A stretch of 9,938 nucleotides of DNA from JANNWF01 sp038205755 (GTDB lineage Bacteria > Pseudomonadota > Gammaproteobacteria > Xanthomonadales > Xanthomonadaceae). Below, one piece after another: positions 1 to 6,416 of this stretch (the stretch's first letter is position 1; the number at the start of each line of letters is the position of its first letter). The notes under the pieces were generated by a model that was not told the origin of the DNA, searched no databases, and saw only the letters and a program-made list of their open reading frames with translations. A program made the position numbers and the translations under genes. Location of the stretch: NCBI GenBank assembly GCA_038205755.1, contig JBBRBN010000109.1:1-9938 (forward strand), read 5' to 3'.

Positions 1-308
1 CCATTGAGGGTGCGATTGGGGGCCCGGGCGTCTACCCGCTGAAGGGTCGGACAACTTTGTTGCAGGCCCTGGCGGTAGCCGGCGGGGTCTCAGACCTCGC
101 CAACTTGCAGGGAATCGTGATCTTCAGAAAGGTGGAAGGACAGAAGATGGCGGCAGTTTTCGACCTTCAGGCCATCCGTGGAGGCAATGCGGAAGATCCG
201 GAGGTATTCGGCGACGACCTTATCGTGGTGGATGTGTCAGGGCCCAGGTCCGCGATGCGACGCTTCCTCGAGGCCTTCTCGTTTTTCAGTATCTTCCGCC
301 CCTACTAA
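1..308 (+). CDS. Polysaccharide export outer-membrane protein (OPX/Wza family), C-terminal part
   Basis: The reading frame is open from base 3 to a TAA at 306-308, giving 101 visible residues; the start lies upstream of the window. The first residues (IEGAIGGPGVYPLKGRTTL) followed by LLQALAVAGG are the hallmark of an SLBB (soluble ligand-binding beta-grasp) repeat, as found in Wza, BexD, GumB and EpsA-type export porins. A second part (IVIFRKVEG... to DDLIVVDVSG) fits the end of that module. The C-terminus, about residues 80-101, is an amphipathic stretch ending in aromatics (FSIFRPY), the place where Wza has the helix that forms its outer-membrane barrel. The role inferred is the outer-membrane exit channel for the polysaccharide. 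It sits 36 bases upstream of the co-polymerase/kinase gene, its normal functional partner. Which OPX subgroup it belongs to cannot be told from this fragment. Confidence 0.88.
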   Translation, partial: IEGAIGGPGVYPLKGRTTLLQALAVAGGVSDLANLQGIVIFRKVEGQKMAAVFDLQAIRGGNAEDPEVFGDDLIVVDVSGPRSAMRRFLEAFSFFSIFRPY

Positions 309-344
309 TCGCGTCACACCATGTACTTTCTGGACTGAGCTTCG

Positions 345-2684
345 ATGGATCAACACGACAATTCGCATCCCAACGGCGGTGAGCCGGAGTCGCGCCTTCC
401 GGCCCCTCGACCCCCGGAGACCAACCAGGGGATTGCGGTAAGTCAGCAGCAGAAGCCGCTCGCGCTGCTGTTGTCTGGCCGGGACGGCGGAGATGAAGAG
501 GGCGCACTCGATCTGATGGCCTACTGGCGGGCCATCGTCAAGCGCAAATGGCTGGTGCTGGCGCTGGTGGTCGCGGTGGGAGCCTGGGCGACCGTAGATA
601 CCCTGCTCACGGCCAAGATCTATCGCGCATCCGCCACTATCGAGATTTCATACGGACAGCTTGAAATCGTTAACGTTGGAGATGTTGATAGCAGCAAGGT
701 CTGGGCAGGCAACTACGTCGAGACTCAATTCGAACTGATCAAGAGCCGCGCGCTCGCGCAGCGGGTGGTAGCCGACATGGGCCTCGCCGAAAGCGGGGAG
801 TACGAGCGCCTGCAGCCACCCTCCTCGTGGGAGCAGGTGATGGCGTTTCTTGGCGTAGAGCCAGAGCAGACAGAGCAACCGCGAGCATCGGATCGGGAAT
901 TGGCCAGTTTGGAACGCGCCATTGCCGGTTGGTTTTCAGGTGGCGTTTCAGTTGGTGGGGTCGGGTCGTCCGATCTTGCCCGAGTCAGTTTTGACAGCCC
1001 CGACCCGGCGTTCTCTGTCCGTGCCGTCAATGCGCTGATTGAGTCGTACCTGTCGAGCAACATTGAGCGGCGTTTTGATTCGTCGGCATACGCCAAGACC
1101 TACCTTGAGGACCGACTGGAGGAGCTCAAAATCAAGCTTGAAGACTCTGAGCGTCAGCTGGTCGAATTTGCCAACCAGGAGCAGATCGTGGCCGTCGGCG
1201 CGGACTTGGCGGCGGGCAATATGACCGAACAGGACATGCTGAGTGCGAATGCCGCGTTGACGTCTGCACGCGCCGAGCGGCTGAAGGCAGAAACGCGCTG
1301 GCGCCAGGCGCAAGCCTCCACCGGCACCGTGGTCGCTGGCATGATCGGCGCCAATTCGATGGTGCAGACGCTGCAGGAGCGACGCGCAGAGCTCCAGGCC
1401 GAATATCAGAATCGGCTCGCGCGATTCAAGCCGGCGTATCCCGCCATGCAGGAGCTGAAGGGGCAGATCGACGAACTGGATCGCCAAATCATCAGTGAAA
1501 TCGAGTCAATCAAGGTGGCAATCCGCGCCGAGTACGACGCGGCTCTGGCGCAGGAGGTAACCTTGGCGGAGATGCTGACCGGGCTCAAGGCGGACGTGCT
1601 GGACCTGCAGAGCCGCAGCATCCGCTACAACATCCTCAAGCGGGAGGTTGACACCAACCGCCAACTCTACGACGGTCTCCTTCAGCGCTACAAGGAAATC
1701 GGCGTGGCCGCGGGTGTCAGCTCCAACAATTTGTCCATCGTTGACCGCTCGGAGTCGGCCTATCAGGTGTCGCCGAACATGCGGCGCAACGTGTCGCTTG
1801 GGCTGGCGATGGGGCTTTTCTTCGGAATCTTCCTAGCGCTGCTCCTGGAGTTCCTGGACGACACGATCAAGTCGCCGCTCGAGGTCGAAAGCAAGCTCAA
1901 GCTGGTTCATCTGGGTGTCGTTCCCAAGCTGGACAAGGACGAGACGCCGGCGCGGGCGAGCGTCGACATGCGGTCTGGATTTTCCGAGTCCTACCGATCC
2001 ATCCGGACTGCGCTGCAGTTCTCCACTGATCGTGGGATTCCCTCGACATTGGTGATCACCAGCACGTCACCGGGCGAGGGCAAGTCCACAACGGCGGTTG
2101 CGCTGGCGCGTAATTTTGCGCAGCTCGGCAAGCGCGTCCTGTTGATCGATGCCGATCTACGCAATCCGTCACTGCACAAAATTTTTGGAATCGAGAATGG
2201 CGTTGGCCTCAGCAACTGTCTGGCGGGGGCAGCCAAGCCGGGCGAATGCCTGCAGATGCTGCCCAGTGAGAACCTGTCCATCCTCACCAGTGGGCCGCTG
2301 CCCCCCAACCCAGCCGAGCTGCTGGCCGGTCCCCGCATGGCGAGTCTCATTGCACAGGCAGCTGAGCGCTTTGACCATCTGGTCATCGACTCGGCGCCGG
2401 TGGTCGGACTGGCGGATGCGCTCATCCTGGCCAATCTGGCGGCCGGCACGATTCTGGTCGTTGAGGCCGGGCGACCGCGCGTTGGCGCCGTTCAGGCATC
2501 GATAAAGCGGTTGCGCGGCGCCCGAGCCCATCTGCTCGGCGTCGTGCTGAGCAAGTTCCAGGAGCGCCATGTCGGCTATGGTTATGGCTATGGGTACGGC
2601 TATGGGTACGGGACGCCGCAGCCAAGTCTGGCCGCGAAGCTGCGCGGTGCAGGTGGCGCCAAGCGGCTCGGCGGCAAGCGCTGA
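345..2684 (+). CDS. Polysaccharide co-polymerase with C-terminal BY-type tyrosine autokinase (Wzc/GumC-like)
   Basis: A 779-residue inner-membrane protein of the PCP-2a type, expected to control chain length and export. Residues 1-57 are a polar, Pro-rich cytoplasmic leader. The first membrane span is about 69-89, and a Wzz-type periplasmic region with long coiled-coil stretches (about 245-430) follows. A GNVR-like segment begins at YNILKREVD (428-436), and the second span is about 483-503, preceded by a Pro-containing stretch (YQVSPNMRR). The cytoplasmic kinase has Walker A SPGEGKST (575-582, K580), Walker A' LLIDADLR (D602, D604) and Walker B LVIDSAP (D682). The C-terminus carries the autophosphorylatable Tyr cluster as an alternating Y-G run, Y745 to Y755. 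A cognate phosphatase (Wzb type) is not in the window. The ATG at 345 has only a weak upstream GGA; M58 (base 516) would retain both membrane spans but remove the leader. Length is near the family norm (about 720-780). Confidence 0.95.
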   Translation: MDQHDNSHPNGGEPESRLPAPRPPETNQGIAVSQQQKPLALLLSGRDGGDEEGALDLMAYWRAIVKRKWLVLALVVAVGAWATVDTLLTAKIYRASATIEISYGQLEIVNVGDVDSSKVWAGNYVETQFELIKSRALAQRVVADMGLAESGEYERLQPPSSWEQVMAFLGVEPEQTEQPRASDRELASLERAIAGWFSGGVSVGGVGSSDLARVSFDSPDPAFSVRAVNALIESYLSSNIERRFDSSAYAKTYLEDRLEELKIKLEDSERQLVEFANQEQIVAVGADLAAGNMTEQDMLSANAALTSARAERLKAETRWRQAQASTGTVVAGMIGANSMVQTLQERRAELQAEYQNRLARFKPAYPAMQELKGQIDELDRQIISEIESIKVAIRAEYDAALAQEVTLAEMLTGLKADVLDLQSRSIRYNILKREVDTNRQLYDGLLQRYKEIGVAAGVSSNNLSIVDRSESAYQVSPNMRRNVSLGLAMGLFFGIFLALLLEFLDDTIKSPLEVESKLKLVHLGVVPKLDKDETPARASVDMRSGFSESYRSIRTALQFSTDRGIPSTLVITSTSPGEGKSTTAVALARNFAQLGKRVLLIDADLRNPSLHKIFGIENGVGLSNCLAGAAKPGECLQMLPSENLSILTSGPLPPNPAELLAGPRMASLIAQAAERFDHLVIDSAPVVGLADALILANLAAGTILVVEAGRPRVGAVQASIKRLRGARAHLLGVVLSKFQERHVGYGYGYGYGYGYGTPQPSLAAKLRGAGGAKRLGGKR
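2574..2609 (+). repeat. Three tandem 12-base units encoding the Tyr-Gly tail
   Basis: Inside the kinase gene, units 2586-2597 and 2598-2609 are identical (ggctatgggtac), and unit 2574-2585 differs from them at two bases. Each unit encodes Gly-Tyr-Gly-Tyr, together giving Y745, 747, 749, 751, 753 and 755. Because the unit is a multiple of three, gain or loss of copies would change the number of tyrosines without a frameshift. Two identical adjacent copies suggest a recent duplication. Confidence 0.9.
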
Positions 2685-2695
2685 CGGTCGCCGGG

Positions 2696-4498
2696 ATGCC
2701 GAGCAGCCAAGCTCTGCAGCTCGCGATCACGCTGCACGGGCAGCCCTCGCTGGCAGCGGAGCTGCGGGCAATGCCGTTGCCGTCCGGGATTACCGAAGTG
2801 CTCCGGCTGGCCTCGGGCCATGCGCCTTCGATGGCCATTGCAACGGCGGCAACCGGCCTCTCGAATACGGCCCTGCTGGAGGCGTGCCGGTTTTACGTTG
2901 AGCAGCAACTGCTGTCGCGTGAGTGCGGGGACGATCCTTGGCGAGGACTGGGCGTCGCCTCGGGGGCGGAACCCGAGCTGATACGGGAGCACCGTAGGCT
3001 GCTGGTCGGCCTGGTTCACCCTGATCGCGGGGAAGACTGGGCAGCGGCGTTCTCTGATCGGGTCAATCGGGCGTGGCGGCAGCTCAAGACGCCGGAGGGT
3101 CGGCGAGCTGCGCAGGTCTCCGTGTCTCGTGTTGAGCCTCACCCTGGTTTCGACGACGGATTCGGTGGCGACGATGTGCGCCCCGACGATAGCCAGTTGC
3201 GTCCTACGCACCTCGACAATAACGAGTGGACAGCCGGTGCGGAAGCCCGCCCTGCAGCCGTCATTTGGCAGGCCTCCGATCGCGCAGGGCGCGATTCGCC
3301 GGCGTCAGTTGATTCCCGCTTCGATGGCAAGCGTTCTGCTGCCACTGCGGTCCCCGCCGCGCTGCTGTTGGTGGCGGTAGGACTGGTCGTCTGGAGCCTG
3401 CTCGACCGGGATTGGCGTGGCAGCGAGGTGCTGATCCCAATGGGTGTCGAGGCCCCTCGGGCGGCTGCCGAGCGCAGCGCAGAAAAATTGGAGGAAGAGG
3501 CATCCGACCCTCCCGCCGCGGTTGCAAAAGATGAAGTCCAAGTCGTTCCGACTGCGCCGGCGATTGCGGCACGTTCTGGCGACTCGGGTCCGCCAAGACC
3601 AGCCACCGACGTCGTAGCCACCGCAGCCGTGGGGGCCGCCACGCCGCTTCCAACGACGGGTAGCCAGGTCCTCGTCGTCGACCCGTCACCTCCTTTCGAC
3701 GATTCCGCTGTCCGCCCCGCTTCCGCTCCCGGAAAAGTGGCTGCGGTCGACAGCGCGCGCGCGGTGACGTCGGCCTCCGCCGAGTCGCGCGAAGGTGGCG
3801 CATCGCCATCAACGTCGCCATCAACTCCGAAGCCATCGGTTGCCGCAGTCGTTTCTCTCGACAACAACAGGGCAACTCGGGCGGACGCGAAGGACGCCGC
3901 TGTCCCCGCCCCCCCAGTGGCAGTGTCGGATTCAGCGCCATCGGGCGGAACAGTGGATCCGATTCGCCACGAGCCCGTATCCCAACCCGCTTTCGCGGCT
4001 ATCCCAAATAAGGGCGACGGCGTTGGCGTCGCCCAGGCCGACCATCAGTCTGACAGGTCGACGCCGTCGGACGCTGTGGCCACGACTGCTCAGGAACCGG
4101 GCGCTCAAGCGGCTTTGACCAAACGTCCTCCTTCCGATTTTTCCCGCACCGATGTGGAGCAATTCCTCGGCACTTTCTCGCGCCACTATGCGAGTGGTGA
4201 TCTGAGTGCGTTGATCGGTCTTTTCTCAATTCAGGCCAATTCGGCAAAGGGCGGCAGCATTGCCCTTGCCGCCGACTATGCGCGACTGTTTGCATCCACC
4301 ACTGAACGTCAGATTGCAATTCGCCAACTCATCTGGCGCCTGGAGGACGGCAGCCTCCGCGGTGATGGGCAGTTCGAGGCCGCGTATCACCGCAAAGGGC
4401 GGATGTTCCGACAGGTGGTGCGCGGGCAAATCAGCTTTGTGATCGTCGAGGAAAACGGCCTGCCGCGCATTTTGCGCCTCGATTCGCGCCCCGGATGA
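2696..4498 (+). CDS. Membrane-anchored J-domain protein with C-terminal NTF2/SnoaL-like domain
   Basis: A 600-residue protein starting 11 bases after the kinase stop. Residues 1-80 form a helical region of unknown type. Residues about 81-140 resemble a J-domain: a basic helix II (LIREHRRLLVGLV) leads into HPD at 108-110, followed by a helix III-like stretch (DRVNRAWRQLKTPEGRRA). HPD is the motif J-proteins use to stimulate DnaK ATPase. A single hydrophobic span lies at about 217-236. Residues about 245-480 are low complexity, rich in Ala, Pro, Ser, Thr, Val and Asp, probably a periplasmic linker. Residues about 484-597 look like an NTF2/SnoaL-fold domain (FSRHYASGDLSALIGLF, then DYARLFASTTERQIAI, then a beta-rich end). 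A DnaK-recruiting envelope factor is inferred. The Zn-finger and the G/F and peptide-binding regions of DnaJ are absent. The ATG at 2696 has no clear ribosome-binding site; M26 (2771) is an alternative. The 3' end overlaps the next gene by ATGA. Confidence 0.82.
   Translation: MPSSQALQLAITLHGQPSLAAELRAMPLPSGITEVLRLASGHAPSMAIATAATGLSNTALLEACRFYVEQQLLSRECGDDPWRGLGVASGAEPELIREHRRLLVGLVHPDRGEDWAAAFSDRVNRAWRQLKTPEGRRAAQVSVSRVEPHPGFDDGFGGDDVRPDDSQLRPTHLDNNEWTAGAEARPAAVIWQASDRAGRDSPASVDSRFDGKRSAATAVPAALLLVAVGLVVWSLLDRDWRGSEVLIPMGVEAPRAAAERSAEKLEEEASDPPAAVAKDEVQVVPTAPAIAARSGDSGPPRPATDVVATAAVGAATPLPTTGSQVLVVDPSPPFDDSAVRPASAPGKVAAVDSARAVTSASAESREGGASPSTSPSTPKPSVAAVVSLDNNRATRADAKDAAVPAPPVAVSDSAPSGGTVDPIRHEPVSQPAFAAIPNKGDGVGVAQADHQSDRSTPSDAVATTAQEPGAQAALTKRPPSDFSRTDVEQFLGTFSRHYASGDLSALIGLFSIQANSAKGGSIALAADYARLFASTTERQIAIRQLIWRLEDGSLRGDGQFEAAYHRKGRMFRQVVRGQISFVIVEENGLPRILRLDSRPG
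3803..3826 (+). repeat. 12-base tandem repeat in the low-complexity linker
   Basis: Two adjacent copies of tcgccatcaac(g/t) differ only in the last base and encode Ser-Pro-Ser-Thr twice (residues 370-377 of the J-domain protein). The repeat lies in the predicted extracytoplasmic linker and would change linker length in frame if its copy number varied. Confidence 0.8.
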
Positions 4499-5886
4499 GT
4501 GGCGACATGAGTGGCAAGTTCAGCGCCTCAGGCGCGGTAAAGTGGGTAGTCGTCATTGCCACCGCCTTGCTGATGGCGGTGCCGGCAGTGCTCAGCTACC
4601 GGATGGGAATCGCCGACCTGCTTGCCGCGAAAAGCCCGGCAGCGTCGCGCGTGCATTGGCCGAGCCAAACAGAAGCCAGTTCGCGCGAGTTGCAGCGGCT
4701 GATGGCCGCCCCCGAGACGGCACCGGATGAGATTGCAGCGCTGGCCCGCGAAATGCTGGCGGAAAATGCCCTGTCGGGCACAGCCTACGCTGGACTGGCG
4801 CATGCGGAGGACGCGCGCGGCAATCGGGTCAAGGCAGCCCATTTGATGATGATTGCGGCGCGCCGCAGCCCGCGCGAGCGCAATTCGCACGCTTGGTTGG
4901 CCGACTACTTTGTCGCCAAGCTGGATTTCCCGCGGTCGCTTCGCCACTTCGACCAGATACTGCGGCTTTCGCCCCGGCAGGTTCACACCCTGATGCCAGC
5001 GCTGGCTTCGGTGTCAACCCATCCCGAGGGCGTGAAGGCGGTCTCACGCTGGCTGGGCGAGCACGCGCCACCCTGGCGCGACAAGTTCCTGAGCTCGTGG
5101 GCGACGCGCGCGCCCAGCGAGGCGCTGCTTGACGCGATCTTTGACCCGTTGCGTCGAGCAGCCCATCCACTGACTGCGCGGGAGCGTGATTTCTGGGTCG
5201 GTCGATTGATCCAGCAGGGACGCGCCTCCAAGGCGCAGTACATCTGGATCGATGGCCTGCCAGACGAGCATCGCCAGCAGGTTGGCAATGTCTTCGATGG
5301 CGGTTTTGAGCTGCAGGCCAGCGACGGGGGGTTTGGCTGGCGCGTTGGACGCGTGCCGGGCGCACTGATTCGACAGCAGGGCGGTGCAGGCGTTGGGGGC
5401 CAGCAGGCGCTGATGATCGAGTTTCAGAATCGGCGGGTTCCCTTTCAGCACGTGCAGCAGATGATTGCCCTTCCTCCGGGGGGCTATCGCCTGCAGGGGC
5501 GCGCACGAATGGACGATCTGCGCAACGACCGGGGATTGGTCTGGTCACTGAGCTGCAGTCCCGGCGAGCAACAGCTTGCCGACTCGGAGCGCTTCAATGG
5601 TCGGCGCGGTTGGACGCCGTTCGCGGTGGATTTTGAGATACCGCGGGAGGGGTGTGGCTCCCAGCTGTTGCGTCTTCGGCTTGATGCGCGGGTGCCGGCT
5701 GAGCAATGGGTAGGCGGACGGGCGTGGTTTGATGATCTGCGTATTGCTCGCCGTTCACAAAACAACGGGATAGATGCCAATTCCCCCGTGTCTACCGGTC
5801 AAGGGCGCTTGCCCGGAGATGCAGAATTGTGGCAGTCTATGGCTGTTGCCGATCACATCGGCGTTGGCAAACAGGGGCCAAAATGA
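4495..5886 (+). CDS. Membrane-anchored TPR-like protein with C-terminal beta-rich, possibly carbohydrate-binding domain
   Basis: A 463-residue protein with an N-terminal signal-anchor (hydrophobic stretch about 16-34) that would place the rest in the periplasm. Residues about 62-260 are helical, with TPR-like pairs (ALSGTAYAGLAHAEDARGN; SHAWLADYFVAKLDFPRSL, then HFDQILRLSP). Residues about 266-418 are beta-rich with features common in galactose-binding/CBM-like jelly rolls: an entry motif VFDGGFEL, then ALMIEF, a Gln/Pro-rich strand (QQMIALPPGGYRLQGRARM), LVWSLSC, and a closing RAWFDDLRI. A tail of about 45 polar residues follows. The gene begins in an ATGA overlap with the J-domain gene and ends in one with the FecR-like gene, so the three are probably translated together. 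The first 12 bases are partly duplicated, so M5 (base 4507) is an equally plausible start. Function is unknown; a scaffold in polysaccharide assembly or ligation is inferred from the fold and the neighbouring polymerase. Confidence 0.8.
   Translation: MSGDMSGKFSASGAVKWVVVIATALLMAVPAVLSYRMGIADLLAAKSPAASRVHWPSQTEASSRELQRLMAAPETAPDEIAALAREMLAENALSGTAYAGLAHAEDARGNRVKAAHLMMIAARRSPRERNSHAWLADYFVAKLDFPRSLRHFDQILRLSPRQVHTLMPALASVSTHPEGVKAVSRWLGEHAPPWRDKFLSSWATRAPSEALLDAIFDPLRRAAHPLTARERDFWVGRLIQQGRASKAQYIWIDGLPDEHRQQVGNVFDGGFELQASDGGFGWRVGRVPGALIRQQGGAGVGGQQALMIEFQNRRVPFQHVQQMIALPPGGYRLQGRARMDDLRNDRGLVWSLSCSPGEQQLADSERFNGRRGWTPFAVDFEIPREGCGSQLLRLRLDARVPAEQWVGGRAWFDDLRIARRSQNNGIDANSPVSTGQGRLPGDAELWQSMAVADHIGVGKQGPK
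5873..5877 (+). promoter_or_regulatory. Ribosome-binding site for the FecR-like gene
   Basis: AGGGG lies 5 bases before the ATG at 5883, within the 3' end of the upstream gene. Together with the ATGA overlap and the signal peptide that begins exactly there, it favours 5883 over the in-frame upstream ATG at 5829. Confidence 0.55.
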
Positions 5887-6338
5887 ACCAGACAAGAATT
5901 CGAGCGCTCGCAATGGCCGTGGCGCTTGCCGCGGCAGGAGTTGCCAACGCCCAAGTGAGTCCGCCGATGTCGTCCGCCTCGCTGGCGGAAGTCGAGGGCA
6001 GCATTCTGGTCAATCGCGGTGAGCAGTTCGTCGCGGGAGCCGCTGGCGACGTCGTCGGCAACGGTGATCGCGTCATGGCGATGGAAGGAGCGAGCGCACT
6101 CCTGAAGTACGACGACGGTTGCGACGTGAAGGTCGAACCCGGCACGGTGGTGACCCTCTCCGAGGGGTCCCCGTGCGCCGGCTGGCTGCTGGTCACCGAG
6201 GCAGTTGCGCCGAGCGCTGGTCTGGCCGTCGGTGGCGGTGTCGCAAAGGGCGTCTCTCCGTGGATCTACGTGCCTGCAGTCGTAGTTGCTGGCGTACTGG
6301 TTTACGAAGAGTTTTTTGACGACCCGTCGAGCCCCTGA
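5883..6338 (+). CDS. Small secreted FecR-like-domain protein
   Basis: A 151-residue protein. The ATG at 5883 overlaps the preceding stop (ATGA) and opens a clear Sec signal peptide: MNQTRIR, then a hydrophobic Ala-rich core, then a likely cleavage after ANA (residue 23). An upstream in-frame ATG at 5829 would bury this signal peptide behind 18 residues and is disfavoured. Mature residues about 35-97 resemble the FecR domain: VEGSILVNRGEQF, a GDRV turn, a SALLKYDDGC strand and VKVEPGTVVTL. C80 and C98 could form a periplasmic disulfide. A Gly/Ala-rich stretch leads to a hydrophobic segment (about 126-142) and a short acidic end (EEFFDDPSSP). Classical FecR proteins are anti-sigma/signal transducers with a cytoplasmic N-terminus; this one lacks that part and no sigma factor is nearby, so a structural or ligand-binding role in the envelope is more likely. 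The exact function is unknown. Confidence 0.8.
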   Translation: MNQTRIRALAMAVALAAAGVANAQVSPPMSSASLAEVEGSILVNRGEQFVAGAAGDVVGNGDRVMAMEGASALLKYDDGCDVKVEPGTVVTLSEGSPCAGWLLVTEAVAPSAGLAVGGGVAKGVSPWIYVPAVVVAGVLVYEEFFDDPSSP

Positions 6339-6358
6339 GGCTGCTGATCTGATCGTCT

Positions 6359-6386
6359 GACCGGGCCGCGGAATGCGGCCCGAGTC
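6359..6386 (+). terminator. GC-rich hairpin between the FecR-like and polymerase genes (possible weak terminator or attenuator)
   Basis: The left arm gaccgggccgc (6359-6369) pairs with gcggcccg (6375-6382) and gtc (6384-6386) around the loop ggaat, with a single bulged A at 6383, giving 11 base pairs. Only a short, interrupted T run (gtttct) follows, so efficient intrinsic termination is doubtful. Partial termination, or protection of the upstream mRNA from 3' decay, would fit its position inside an otherwise coupled gene set. No convincing promoter is visible in the 78-base gap. Confidence 0.45.
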
Positions 6387-6416
6387 GTTTCTGGGGCACG
6401 TGAACACGCACTGCAG

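Noticed and set aside
57..308. TTG at 57 as a start for the first gene
   Set aside because: The SLBB motif continues upstream of it to the window edge, so the gene is truncated and does not start there.
321..338. Five-codon frame (ATG to TGA) in the gap before the kinase gene
   Set aside because: It has no ribosome-binding site and no attenuator-like structure around it; most likely chance.
3139..3867. 242-codon open frame on the - strand
   Set aside because: It lies opposite the low-complexity linker of the J-domain protein; its Ala/Ser/Thr-rich translation simply mirrors the biased composition.
4012..4034. Perfect 8-base-pair hairpin (gggcgacg / cgtcgccc)
   Set aside because: It lies within the low-complexity coding region of the J-domain gene with no T run; GC-rich DNA gives such pairings by chance.
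4829..5548. 239-codon open frame on the - strand
   Set aside because: It overlaps the well-supported TPR-like gene on the opposite strand and shows no recognisable protein features.
5829..5882. Upstream ATG for the FecR-like gene
   Set aside because: It would add 18 residues ahead of a clear signal peptide; the ATG at 5883 has a better ribosome-binding site and the usual ATGA overlap.
6316..6345. TTGACG as a possible -35 promoter box
   Set aside because: It lies in the end of the FecR-like gene and there is no acceptable -10 box 16-18 bases downstream.
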